Assembly: GCA_016717705.1 (NCBI GenBank)
Contig: JADKFD010000023.1
Coordinates: forward strand, 1-64,000
Direction: 5' to 3'
From: Rhodanobacteraceae bacterium
GTDB taxonomy: Bacteria; Pseudomonadota; Gammaproteobacteria; Xanthomonadales; SZUA-5
Length of the DNA stretch: 64,000 nucleotides
Under the pieces are notes generated by a model. That model searched no databases and was not told the origin of the DNA. It was given only the letters and a program-made list of their open reading frames with translations. Positions 17,913 to 26,006 of this stretch are shown piece by piece (position 1 is the first letter of the stretch; every line of letters begins with the position of its first letter). A program made the position numbers and the translations under genes.

Positions 17913-18179
17913 ATGGCCACCATCCAGATGTACACCACCGCAGTCTGTCCCTATTGCATTGCCGCCAAGGGTTTGCTGGCACGCAAGGGCTACTCGGCAA
18001 TCGAAGAAATCCGCGTCGATCTGAACCCGACGCTGCGCGACGAAATGATTGCGCGCACCCGGTTACGCACGGTGCCGCAGATCTTCATCAACGGGCATCA
18101 CGTCGGCGGTCACGACGACATGGTGGCGCTGGATCGCGCCGGTAAACTCGATGCGCTGCTGACCGGGGCCACGTCATGA
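17913..18179 (+). CDS. grxC: Glutaredoxin 3
   Basis: 88 aa. A compact thioredoxin fold with dithiol active site C12-P-Y-C15 (TTAVCPYCIAAK). The cis-proline is in RTVPQIFINGHHVGGHDD, where GG and the following acidic pair bind glutathione. This matches GrxC/Grx3, a cytoplasmic glutathione-dependent disulfide reductase. It overlaps the next gene by four bases (ATGAG at 18176) and probably forms an operon with it. Confidence 0.93.
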   Translation: MATIQMYTTAVCPYCIAAKGLLARKGYSAIEEIRVDLNPTLRDEMIARTRLRTVPQIFINGHHVGGHDDMVALDRAGKLDALLTGATS

Positions 18180-18556
18180 GCGATCGCGTACAGCAATTCG
18201 TGTCGTTCCGTCAGCGCATGAACGAGCGCATCCTCGGCATCGACAATCAGGTCACCAAGCGCTTCTTTGCGCTCGACCGCCAGTGCTACGGCGGTGAAGG
18301 CCATCTCGATGTGCGCACCAAGGAGATGCTTGGATTGGTGGCCTCGCTGGTGCTGCGCTGCGACGACTGCGTTTCCTACCATCTGGCGCAATGCCGCCAG
18401 GCGGGTCTCAGCTTCGAAGAGATTTACGAGGCGATGAGCGTCGGCCTGGTGGTCGGCGGTTCGATCGTCATTCCGCACCTGCGGCGCGCGGTCGATTTTC
18501 TCGATCAGCTCGCAGCGAGCGAAGCAGAGGCTGCGCCGGCAGCGGATATTCCCTGA
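18176..18556 (+). CDS. Carboxymuconolactone decarboxylase / AhpD-like protein
   Basis: 126 aa. The CMD/AhpD family signature is CDDCVSYHLAQC: redox CxxC at residues 62-65 and histidine at 69. It is preceded by VRTKEMLGLVASLVLR and followed by SFEEIYEAMSVGLVVGG. Members act as thiol-dependent peroxidase-like or reductase proteins; decarboxylase activity needs other residues. Overlap with grxC suggests a shared thiol-redox role. The exact substrate is unknown. Confidence 0.82.
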   Translation: MSDRVQQFVSFRQRMNERILGIDNQVTKRFFALDRQCYGGEGHLDVRTKEMLGLVASLVLRCDDCVSYHLAQCRQAGLSFEEIYEAMSVGLVVGGSIVIPHLRRAVDFLDQLAASEAEAAPAADIP

Positions 18557-18633
18557 GACACGCAGTCCGGACCCCAGGGACCCTCTGAACAAGTTCTGCG
18601 AGCCCTTGCGGATCCGGATGCCTTGCCGACCGA

Positions 18634-19740
18634 TCAATCGCCGATCCGCAGCAGCAACACTGACGCACCCTCGCTGTCACGTCCGGACAGCCGCGCCAAT
18701 GCGTTGTTGTCGAGGCGCGCGACTTCGGCGCCGCTCCTGGACAGCTTGCACAGCACCGGGGCTGCATCGCGGCGTTCCAGGTCGATGCCGCAGCGCAACT
18801 GGTAGCCGCTGACCGGATCGTCGAGCACCGCCTCGTCCTCGACCACGCGATGGGTGCGATAGACCAGCCTGAAGGTCTCGGGAACACGCGCGCTGGCCGG
18901 ATCGGTGCCGGTCAAGGTCCACACGCCGTCGAGCGCCTGGCCATCGCTGGCCAGGGCAAAATTCATCCGGCGCACCGAGATCGGCATCAGCTCCAGCGGG
19001 GCGAGGATGCCCTCGTCGCTGGGGCGCGCAAACCAGACCACGGCGGATGCGTCCGACGAGAACTCGACGTCGATGGTGCCGGCCGGTTGCACCGACTGGG
19101 CGCCGCGATAGGTGCCCCACAGCGGCTGGCCACCGATCGACAGCAGGAGGTCCGCGCGAAAACTCGAGCGCGCCAGTGCGCCTGCGCTGAGGTACCACGA
19201 GGCCTGGCCGCCCAATGTGTAGGCATTGGTGGTCATGGCCAGCGTCTTGCCTTGACGTTCGACCATGAAGCCGATGCCGCTGCCGCTGGTGCGGAACTCG
19301 CCCGCGCTGTCCGTGGTCCAAAAACCCGATTCGGGCTGCACGCTGCGCGCAGTCGGCGACACGTCGATCAGGCGGAACGCCAGCAGCGTCGGCTGATTGG
19401 CGGCGTCCTTGACCGAGAAACGCACGCGATACACGCCACTGGCGTTCTGGCCAAAGCCACTCGCCTGGGTCGGGTCGACGATCACCGAGTACGGCGTCAG
19501 TGCCGCGCCGCAGATGCGATCGGCATCCGCGCGCACCGCTACGTCAATGGTGTTGCCGCTGACGAAGGTCGGCATCAGCTCAGGCGCACAGGTGTCCGGC
19601 CAGGTACCGGTGACCTTGATCTGAAACGCGCTGCCCGGCGGCGGGTCAGCCGGAATCGTCTCGATGCGATGCGGGCTCACTTGTGCCAGGGCGCTGATCG
19701 GCGCGAGCAGGGACAGCAACCACCATTTCGGACTGATCAT
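18634..19740 (-). CDS. Exported protein of unknown function
   Basis: 368 aa from the ATG at 19738-19740. A signal peptide is evident (MISPKWWLLSLLAPISALAQ, cleavage after SALA). The mature part is beta-rich, with no recognised enzymatic motif. It begins with an Ig-like stretch (PPGSAFQIKVTGTWPDTCAP) and continues with GGQASWYLSAGAL and WGTYRGAQSVQPAGTIDVEF, which look like repeated beta hairpins. Cysteines in CAPEL, RICGAAL, LRCGID and VLCKL could form disulfides in the periplasm. It is convergent with the CMD gene and divergent from the NAD-IDH gene. Confidence 0.65.
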   Translation of the reverse strand: MISPKWWLLSLLAPISALAQVSPHRIETIPADPPPGSAFQIKVTGTWPDTCAPELMPTFVSGNTIDVAVRADADRICGAALTPYSVIVDPTQASGFGQNASGVYRVRFSVKDAANQPTLLAFRLIDVSPTARSVQPESGFWTTDSAGEFRTSGSGIGFMVERQGKTLAMTTNAYTLGGQASWYLSAGALARSSFRADLLLSIGGQPLWGTYRGAQSVQPAGTIDVEFSSDASAVVWFARPSDEGILAPLELMPISVRRMNFALASDGQALDGVWTLTGTDPASARVPETFRLVYRTHRVVEDEAVLDDPVSGYQLRCGIDLERRDAAPVLCKLSRSGAEVARLDNNALARLSGRDSEGASVLLLRIGD

Positions 19741-19870
19741 GGAATTCTCTCGTCGGCGGTGCTGAACGGTCTGCCAATGCAAGACCTTTGGCGAGTTGCC
19801 GCTGCGCACCCTCGCGTCTAGTTTACGCGCACAACGGGCTCTTCCGGTAGTCACACTTCTTGGCAAACTG

Positions 19871-20875
19871 ATGAACAAGACGATCACGATCATCCGCGGC
19901 GACGGCATCGGGCCGGAGATCACCGACGCCAGCCTGCGTGTGCTCAAGGCACTCGATTGCGGCCTGGACTTCGAATTCGCCAGCGCGGGGCTGGCGGCGC
20001 TCGACGCGCATGGCACTCTGCTGCCGCAATCGACCCTGGAATCCATCGCGCGCACGCGCGTTGCCTTGAAGGGGCCGCTGACGACACCGGTGGGTGACGG
20101 CTTCGCCTCGCTCAATGTCGAACTGCGGCGGCGTTTCGACCTGTTCGCCAATGTGCGCCCGGCGCTGTCCTTTCCCAACACCCGGTCGCGCTATGCCGGC
20201 ATCGACCTGGTGACCGTGCGCGAAAACACCGAGGGCGCCTACCGCAGTGAGGGTCAGACCCTGTCGGCCGATGGCGAGATGGCGCAGTCGCTGATCCAGG
20301 TGACCCGCCGCGGTTCCGAGCGCATTGCCCGCTACGCTTTCGATCTGGCCGTGCGCACCGGACGCAAGCGCGTCACCGTGGTGCACAAGGCGAACATCAT
20401 GAAGACCACCTCGGGCCTGTTTCTGAAGACCGCGCGCGCGGTCGCCGCCGACTATCCGGGCATTGCCGTCAACGAGATGATCGTCGACAACGCCTGCATG
20501 CAACTGGTGATGAACCCGCATCAGTTCGATGTGATCGTCACCACCAACCTGTTCGGCGACATCATGTCCGATCTGTGCGCCGGCCTGGTCGGCGGGCTGG
20601 GCATGGCCCCGGGCGCAAATATCGGCACCGATGCCGCGATTTTCGAGGCCGTGCATGGCTCGGCGCCGGATATCGCCGGCAAGGGCATCGCCAATCCGAC
20701 GGCGCTGCTGCTCGCCGCGGCGATGATGTTGGATCATCTGGGCCTGCCGGCCCCCGCCGAACGCCTGCGCCGGGCGATCACCGCGACGCTGGAAGCGAAA
20801 GACCGCCTGACCGGCGACCTGGGCGGCAGCGCCGGCACCGAGGCCTTTACCGACGCGCTGATCTCGCGGCTGTAG
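19871..20875 (+). CDS. NAD-dependent isocitrate dehydrogenase family enzyme
   Basis: 334 aa from ATG 19871. The decarboxylating dehydrogenase fold shows IRGDGIGPEITDASL at the N-terminus, NVRPALSFP, VTVRENTEGAY (IDH type; isopropylmalate dehydrogenase has VRELTGG instead), VVHKANIMKTTSGLFL with the catalytic lysine, and NLFGDIMSDLCAGLVGGLG. HGSAPDIAGKGIANP closes the NAD site. It probably oxidises isocitrate to 2-oxoglutarate with NAD. Homoisocitrate or tartrate activity cannot be excluded. It is monocistronic and divergent from the exported protein. Confidence 0.82.
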   Translation: MNKTITIIRGDGIGPEITDASLRVLKALDCGLDFEFASAGLAALDAHGTLLPQSTLESIARTRVALKGPLTTPVGDGFASLNVELRRRFDLFANVRPALSFPNTRSRYAGIDLVTVRENTEGAYRSEGQTLSADGEMAQSLIQVTRRGSERIARYAFDLAVRTGRKRVTVVHKANIMKTTSGLFLKTARAVAADYPGIAVNEMIVDNACMQLVMNPHQFDVIVTTNLFGDIMSDLCAGLVGGLGMAPGANIGTDAAIFEAVHGSAPDIAGKGIANPTALLLAAAMMLDHLGLPAPAERLRRAITATLEAKDRLTGDLGGSAGTEAFTDALISRL

Positions 20876-21010
20876 CGGCCGGTGGTGAGCCGGCAGCAGA
20901 GCAACGCGCTTCTGCTGTGCTTGCGTGGATTCGCCGCGGGCCTGCAGCAACGCGCTGGCGCGCGATGCTTCAGTTTCCGCGGTCAGAGCGTGCTCCCGCA
21001 GGGACGCAAA

Positions 21011-21826
21011 TCACGCGGCCAGCGGCTGCGGACCAAGCGGATAGGGCACCCAGACCTCGCCCATGCCCAGCGTCACCCCGTGGGCCAGCGCCAGCCGGAA
21101 CGCGGCGATCGCCGCCGCCACCGCGACGCCACTGGTTTCGCCGAGCGCCAGTCGCGCTGCGACCAGCGAGGCCAGCGTGCAACCGGTGCCATGGCCCCTG
21201 AGCTTGCGCCGCGGCGTTCGGTACAGGGTCACGCCCTCGGCGTCGCAATAGACATCGATCACTTCGCGTCCCGTCATGTGGCCACCCTTGAGCAGTACTG
21301 CCTTTGGTCCGAGTTGCCGCAGGTCGTCAGCGGCACGCTCGAGATCGCGTTGGCGCGGGATGTTCCGGCCGAGCAGCGCCTGCGCCTCGGGGACGTTCGG
21401 CGTCAGCACGTGCGCATGCGGCAGCAACAGGTCGCGCACGCTGCGCTGTGCATCCGCTTGCAGCAGGGCGGCACCCGAGGACGCAATCATGACCGGGTCG
21501 ACCACCCAGGGCCGATCATTCAGCAAGGCCGCCTGCCGCGCGACCAGACGCACGATGGCACGGGTCCCCAGCATGCCGGTCTTGATCGCATTGACCCGAA
21601 AGTCGCTGATGACAGCTTCGATCTGGGCCCGCACCATATGCAGCGGAAGCACCTGTACCGCAGTGACGGCGCGCGAATTCTGGGCGGTGACGGCGGTGAT
21701 GGCGGTCAGCCCGAACACGCCCTGGCTGGCAAAGCTGCGCAAGTCGGCCTGGATGCCGGCGCCGCCGCCGGAATCAGATCCGGCGATGGTCAGTGCAAGT
21801 GCTCGCGGGCGGGCGTTTGTATCCAT
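21011..21826 (-). CDS. thiD: Bifunctional hydroxymethylpyrimidine kinase / phosphomethylpyrimidine kinase
   Basis: 271 aa, ribokinase-like fold. Start region ALTIAGSDSGGGAGIQADLRSF is the ThiD pyrimidine-binding signature. KTGMLGTRAIV, VVDPVMIASSGAALLQ and the ATP-binding/anion-hole motif RGHGTGCTLASLVAA follow in the usual order. It phosphorylates HMP and HMP-P in thiamine biosynthesis in the cytoplasm. No thi genes flank it and no TPP riboswitch pattern was seen in the 139 bases upstream. Confidence 0.93.
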   Translation of the reverse strand: MDTNARPRALALTIAGSDSGGGAGIQADLRSFASQGVFGLTAITAVTAQNSRAVTAVQVLPLHMVRAQIEAVISDFRVNAIKTGMLGTRAIVRLVARQAALLNDRPWVVDPVMIASSGAALLQADAQRSVRDLLLPHAHVLTPNVPEAQALLGRNIPRQRDLERAADDLRQLGPKAVLLKGGHMTGREVIDVYCDAEGVTLYRTPRRKLRGHGTGCTLASLVAARLALGETSGVAVAAAIAAFRLALAHGVTLGMGEVWVPYPLGPQPLAA

Positions 21827-21886
21827 GGTGGTCCTTTTGGGTCGGGATGTTGCGAAAAAGCAACGAAAATTTCGAGTGTTGCGTAG

Positions 21887-21915
21887 TTGACGCGCTGTTG
21901 TTTTTTTGCGATTCT
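21887..21915 (+). promoter_or_regulatory. Candidate sigma-70 promoter of the outer-membrane barrel gene
   Basis: TTGACG (21887-21892) and GATTCT (21910-21915) are 17 bases apart and lie about 50 nt upstream of the ATG at 21966. The -10 box is weak. A 7-T run lies in the spacer. Confidence 0.4.
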
Positions 21916-21922
21916 GGCGTCG

Positions 21923-21951
21923 GCTAGAAGCAACACTCCTTCTCTTCTAGC
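21923..21951. promoter_or_regulatory. Inverted repeat in the 5' leader of the barrel gene
   Basis: GCTAGAAG and CTTCTAGC, perfect 8-bp arms separated by 13 bases, begin about 8 nt after the predicted -10 box. There is no U tract, so an operator or a protective 5' hairpin is more likely than a terminator. Confidence 0.4.
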
Positions 21952-21965
21952 GGGGCTTTAAGGGC

Positions 21966-23135
21966 ATGCAGGCGAGAGCACGTTTGCAAAATTTGATTGG
22001 GACGGCGAGCTTCTTGCTCGTCGTCCCTTCTTTTAGCTTCGCCCAACTGCCATTAGAAGGCATTTCGGGGGATTCCGACACGCCCATGGCGGTGCTTCGG
22101 GGTCCGTTGCAGGTGGCGGCAGCCCAGCGGCTGGCGCCCGATTTCAGTTGGGTCGAGACCGACGCGTTGATTGAAACGCCGTCGCTCAATCCGCTCAGCC
22201 GAGCACTCGGCGATTTCCTGGTCATTCCACTCACTGCCGGTCGCGATTGGGCGCTGTTCGCGCGCGCCGCGCGGTTGACCGAGCGGACTGGCTTGAACAC
22301 CACTGCCGGAGTCGACGCGACCGTCAGTGCAATCAACGATACCGGTCTCGAGCGACGCTTGATGACGTCGGGATTGCTGGTCGAATCGGAAGGTGGATTC
22401 GGCATTGGCGTGGATGCGGTGTTCGCCGATCAGCGCTTTGCCAGTGGCAGCCTGATTCCACTGGTGGACGCTCCGGACAGCCAGTTGCCCGGCAAGGTAG
22501 CCTCATTCGAAGAGTCTCGCGGCGCCGGTCTGGCCTTTGCCGTCGGTGCGCCGGTGACGGACATCCTGGGCTGGAACCTGGGCGTGCGTTCGCGCATCGA
22601 CATGAATACCTACAAGGCTTACCGCGGCGTCTACTCCGAGCCGGGCGATCTGGATATTCCAGCGACCGCGGCCCTGGGCTTCACCGCAAAGATCGCGCCG
22701 GAGACCGAACTCGTGCTCGGTGCCGAGCGCGTGATGTACAGCGACATCAACAGTTTTTCCAGCTACGCGCTGCCCAATCGCTTCCTGGCGTTGCTCGGCG
22801 ACAGTTCCAGCCCGACCTTTGCCTGGGAAGATCTGACCGTCTATTCGGCCGGATTGCAGGGCGGCATGCTGCGCTGGCAGTGGTCGGTGCGTTACAGCAC
22901 CAGCCTGCAACCGAACCCCTCGGCGATGTTGCTGCAGCAAGCGATCAATGGCATCCAGAGCGATTCCAACTGGTCGCTGGGACTCGGGCGCTCATTCGGT
23001 GGGCTGGGTGATGTTCGCCTGACGGCCAGTTATGCCGGTGCCGAATATGTGCTGGGCTCGCCGATAGCCCGCAGCGTCGATCCGACCGAATCTGCGCACT
23101 TCGAATTCGAAGCGCTCTGGAACGTGCACTTCTAG
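21966..23135 (+). CDS. Outer-membrane beta-barrel protein, FadL-like
   Basis: 389 aa with AAGGG just before the ATG. The signal peptide (LIGTASFLLVVPSFSFAQ) ends near residue 27. The mature protein alternates hydrophobic and polar residues through many predicted strands, such as GFGIGVDAVFADQRF, WNLGVRSRIDMNTYKAYRG and GDVRLTASYAGAEYVLG. It ends with ...EFEALWNVHF; a terminal phenylalanine is the BAM recognition signal. The overall layout (AALGFTAKIAPETELVLGAERVMYSD) resembles OmpP1/FadL hydrophobic-compound porins, but the N-terminal hatch motif is not obvious. It may equally be another small-molecule porin. Confidence 0.7.
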   Translation: MQARARLQNLIGTASFLLVVPSFSFAQLPLEGISGDSDTPMAVLRGPLQVAAAQRLAPDFSWVETDALIETPSLNPLSRALGDFLVIPLTAGRDWALFARAARLTERTGLNTTAGVDATVSAINDTGLERRLMTSGLLVESEGGFGIGVDAVFADQRFASGSLIPLVDAPDSQLPGKVASFEESRGAGLAFAVGAPVTDILGWNLGVRSRIDMNTYKAYRGVYSEPGDLDIPATAALGFTAKIAPETELVLGAERVMYSDINSFSSYALPNRFLALLGDSSSPTFAWEDLTVYSAGLQGGMLRWQWSVRYSTSLQPNPSAMLLQQAINGIQSDSNWSLGLGRSFGGLGDVRLTASYAGAEYVLGSPIARSVDPTESAHFEFEALWNVHF

Positions 23136-23239
23136 AGAAACGCCATGGCGGTCTGGAAGTTGTCAGACCGGATTCAGCGTTTCCCCCCCCAGCGATTGCA
23201 TTGTCAGAGCCGCATCCTGCCGCGGCTTAGACGTGCTTT

Positions 23240-23505
23240 TGGAGCGGAGCTTGCTCCGCTACCCTTCGGCCGTGTGTAGAGCGGAGTTCGCTCCGCTGCT
23301 CTTTGGCTTTGCGTAGAGCGGAGCTTGCTCCGCTGCTCTTTGGCTTTGTGTAGAGCGGAGCTTGCTCCGCTGCTCTTTGGCTTTGTGTTGAGTAGAGCGG
23401 AGCTTGCTCCGCTGGAGCGGTTGGTTCGCCTCACGGGCAGAGCAGCGGAGCAAGTTCCGCTCTACAACAGCGAGGGCAGAGCAGCGGAGCAAGCTCCGCT
23501 CTACA
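23240..23505. repeat. REP-B array: five direct and two inverted palindromes
   Basis: The 18-bp palindrome GAGCGGAGCTTGCTCCGC occurs at about 23240, 23278, 23316, 23353 and 23395 on the + strand and inverted near 23442 and 23480. Copies two to four form a direct tandem of roughly 37 bp units ending CTGCTCTTTGGCTTTG. The array fills most of the 485-nt gap between the barrel gene and phoH. An 8-C run lies just before it at 23184. No gene is seen in the gap. Confidence 0.9.
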
Positions 23506-23620
23506 TCAGCAGCGGCAAGTGCCGGGTCTCCCGCGATCGCATCGCCAATTCTCCAGCACATTCGTCGCGCCGGCCCGCAAGGGCCGGCATGACTCCGGCG
23601 CGTCCGCCAGGTGGCGCCCC

Positions 23621-25018
23621 CTAGAGCACTTCCGATGCAAAGTCCGCCAGCCGCGAGCGCTCGCCGCGACGCAGCGTGATGTGCGCGCTGTGCGGCCAGA
23701 ACTGGAAGCGATCGACGGCGTAGGTGAGGCCGGAGCTGCCCTCGGTCAGGTACGGCGTGTCGATCTGCTCGACGTTGCCCAGGCACACCATTTTGGTGCC
23801 GGGTCCGGCGCGCGTCAGCAGCGTCTTCATCTGCTTGGGCGTCAAATTCTGCGCCTCGTCGATGATCACGTAACGCGACAAAAAGGTACGCCCGCGCATA
23901 AAGCTCATCGAGCGCACCTTGATGCGCGATGACAACAGATCGTTGGTGGCCTGGCGCGCCCAGTTGCTGGAATCCTGCGGCGTCGCCAGCACTTCCAGGT
24001 TGTCGTTCAAGGCGCCCATCCACGGCGTCATCTTTTCCTCTTCGGTACCCGGCAGGAAGCCGATGTCCTCGCCGACCGGCACGGTGGCGCGGGTGACGAT
24101 GATTTCCTTGTAGCGCTGCTGATCCATGGTCTGCGCCAGCCCGGCGGCCAGCGCCAGCAGCGTCTTGCCGGTGCCTGCAGTGCCCAGCAAGGTGACAAAA
24201 TCGACGTCCGGATCCATCAGCACGTTCAGAGCGAAGTTCTGTTCGCGATTGCGCGCGCTGATGCCCCAGACCCGATGCGGAACGCTCTGGAAGTCGTCGA
24301 CGATCTGCAAGACCGCGCGGCCGCCCTCGGTCTTGATCACGCGCAGCGCGATCTGGTTGTCGTCGCCGAAATGCAGGAACTGGTTGGGGTGCCAGCGTTC
24401 GTCGCGCTTGAGCTTCACGCGGTAAAAGGTGCGGCCGCGCTCCGACCACGATTCGAGTTCCGGATGCTTGCTCCAGAACTCGGCCTTGAGCACATCGACG
24501 CCGGTGTACAGCAGCGCCAGATCGTCGAGCGCCCGGTCGTTTTCGTAGTCCTCGGCTGGAATGCCGTGGATCTTCGCCTTGATGCGAAGATTGATGTCCT
24601 TGGTCACCAGCACGACGTGCGTGCGCGATTTCTCCTCGCGCAACTGCAGCACGGCGTGCAGGATCTGGTTGTCCGGCTTGACCGTGCCGAATTCCTGGCT
24701 GTCCGGATTGCGCTCGGAGATCTGGAAGCGCAGAAAACCGCGCGGCTTGTGGCGCCCCAGATCGAGACCGTCCGGGCGTTTCAGCGCGATGCCCTTGTCG
24801 AGCAGGCCGTTGCCGTGGCTTTCGATCAGTTCATTGAGGAAACGACTGACCTGGCGCACGTTGCGGGAGACTTCCGAGGTTCCCTTCTTCGCCGCATCCA
24901 GTTCTTCCAGCACCATCATCGGCAGATAGACGTCGTGTTCCTCGAAGCGGAACAGAGCTGTCGGGTCGTGCATCAGCACATTGGTATCGAGGACGTAGGT
25001 ACGCTTCTTCTGGCTCAT
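23621..25018 (-). CDS. PIN domain plus PhoH-type ATPase
   Basis: 465 aa from the ATG at 25016-25018. The N-terminal PIN domain has acidic metal ligands beginning LDTNVLMHD (D11), EELDAAKKG and a later KDINLRIKA segment. The C-terminal PhoH ATPase has Walker A GTAGTGKTLLALAAGL near residue 277, RATVPVGEDIGFLPGT and Walker B YVIIDEAQNLTPKQMK near residue 383. This YlaK/PhoH2-like arrangement joins a nuclease-type domain to an RNA helicase-like ATPase; related proteins unwind and cut RNA. It is a single gene between two REP-B clusters. Its cellular target is unknown. Confidence 0.9.
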   Translation of the reverse strand: MSQKKRTYVLDTNVLMHDPTALFRFEEHDVYLPMMVLEELDAAKKGTSEVSRNVRQVSRFLNELIESHGNGLLDKGIALKRPDGLDLGRHKPRGFLRFQISERNPDSQEFGTVKPDNQILHAVLQLREEKSRTHVVLVTKDINLRIKAKIHGIPAEDYENDRALDDLALLYTGVDVLKAEFWSKHPELESWSERGRTFYRVKLKRDERWHPNQFLHFGDDNQIALRVIKTEGGRAVLQIVDDFQSVPHRVWGISARNREQNFALNVLMDPDVDFVTLLGTAGTGKTLLALAAGLAQTMDQQRYKEIIVTRATVPVGEDIGFLPGTEEEKMTPWMGALNDNLEVLATPQDSSNWARQATNDLLSSRIKVRSMSFMRGRTFLSRYVIIDEAQNLTPKQMKTLLTRAGPGTKMVCLGNVEQIDTPYLTEGSSGLTYAVDRFQFWPHSAHITLRRGERSRLADFASEVL

Positions 25019-25069
25019 GGGCTCTCCGTCAGGGCGGCGTTGGCGCCTTTGCCGAGAATGCCTAAAAAC

Positions 25070-25105
25070 GGGGCAAGGGGCACGGGGCAAGGGGGCACGG
25101 GGCGG
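25070..25105. repeat. Heptad array H7 next to the phoH start
   Basis: Units GGGGCAA, GGGGCAC, GGGGCAA, an 8-base GGGGGCAC, then GGGGCGG. It begins 51 nt from the phoH start codon. Only this G-rich left arm is seen. Short AGCGGA/AGGGGG repeats continue to about 25155. Confidence 0.65.
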
Positions 25106-25195
25106 AAAGCGGAAGCGGAAGGCCGAGGCGGAGGGGGAAGGGGGAAGCGGGGAGCGTCCGCGCTTGCGTTGGCCGCTGGAGCCCGGCCTTGGCCT

Positions 25196-25272
25196 GTGTA
25201 GAGCGGAGCTTGCTCCGCTGCTTTCGTCCGAGTGCCCGGAAGCACAGCAGCGGAGCAAGCTCCGCTCTACAA
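25196..25272. repeat. REP-B inverted pair
   Basis: GTAGAGCGGAGCTTGCTCCG at about 25198-25222 and its inverted copy AGCAGCGGAGCAAGCTCCGC at about 25246-25271, about 25 bp apart, in the spacer between phoH and gcvR. Confidence 0.85.
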
Positions 25273-25319
25273 GAAGCAATGCAGCGGATAGAGCCTGCCG
25301 CGGTGAGCGTGGCCCGTCC

Positions 25320-25889
25320 TCAGCCCTTCAGCGGCTCCAGAATCGCATCCAGATTCAGTGTGTCGCAGAACTCGAGGAAGTCCTCGCGCAGGCTGGAGAT
25401 GTGCGCGGAGGCCGGGATGCCGATGGAAATCTGCGCCGAGAACATTTCGGCGCCGGTGGTGGCGGCCCGATAGCGCGAGGAACTGAGCGCTTCGACGGTG
25501 ATGCCGCGGCGCGAAAAGAACTCGGCCAGCTGGTAGAGGATTCCCGGCCGGTCGGCAGCGATCACCTCGACCGTGTACGGCAAGCTGCTGCCGGTGAGCT
25601 CGCGCGAACTGGTGCGGCGCATGGTCAGCACCATCTGGTCGTCGCGCTGGATCTTGCTCAGCGCGTTCTCGCATTTGGCGATCGCGTCCCAGGATCCGGA
25701 TGCCAGCAGCAGCACCGAGACTTCCTGGCCGAGCAGCGCAACGCGCGCCTCGAGCAGATTGCAGCCGGCGTCGACTACGCGCTTGCCGATGACGGTCAGC
25801 AGGGGCACGGAGTTGGGTGCGATGGCCGAGACCAGCAGGTGATTCTCGGGTACGGGGGAACGCAAAGTGGGGTCAGACACGGCAGTCAA
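25320..25889 (-). CDS. gcvR: Glycine cleavage system regulator GcvR-like, two ACT domains
   Basis: 189 aa. The N-terminal ACT domain (NHLLVSAIAPNSVPLLTVIGKRVVDAGCNLLEARVALLG) and a second one (YTVEVIAADRPGILYQLAEFF) match the GcvR layout. In E. coli GcvR binds GcvA and represses gcvTHP. In E. coli gcvR also lies divergent from dapA-bamC, exactly as here, which strongly supports the call. The gcv genes are not in the window. Confidence 0.85.
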   Translation of the reverse strand: MTAVSDPTLRSPVPENHLLVSAIAPNSVPLLTVIGKRVVDAGCNLLEARVALLGQEVSVLLLASGSWDAIAKCENALSKIQRDDQMVLTMRRTSSRELTGSSLPYTVEVIAADRPGILYQLAEFFSRRGITVEALSSSRYRAATTGAEMFSAQISIGIPASAHISSLREDFLEFCDTLNLDAILEPLKG

Positions 25890-25946
25890 TACGGCTTTGA
25901 GGGCTCGGGTTGCCCGAAAGTCGACCCGAAGAGCCCTTCAGGATAC

Positions 25947-25976
25947 TTGTCAGCTCGGAAATACCGCAAGTAAGAT
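25947..25976 (+). promoter_or_regulatory. Candidate promoter of dapA-bamC
   Basis: TTGTCA (25947-25952) and TAAGAT (25971-25976), 18-base spacer, 30 nt before the dapA start in the gcvR-dapA divergent region. An imperfect inverted repeat (AGGGCTC...GAGCCCT) lies just upstream at about 25902-25938. Confidence 0.4.
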
Positions 25977-26006
25977 CGACGCTGCCCCCTCAAGGAATTC
26001 CGTTTC

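Noticed and set aside
19871..20875. Intact leuB replacing the truncated LeuB at 47386-48300
   Set aside because: It carries VTVRENTEGAY and NVRPALSFP, which are isocitrate dehydrogenase motifs, not VRELTGGIYFG of LeuB.
21827..21965. TPP riboswitch upstream of thiD
   Set aside because: No THI-box core (CTGAGA...GACC) was seen. The bases are better explained by the promoter of the divergent barrel gene.
23240..23505. CRISPR-like array
   Set aside because: Repeats are palindromes in both orientations with spacers that are themselves repeated (CTTTGGCTTTG) and there are no cas genes. REP-type sequence explains it.
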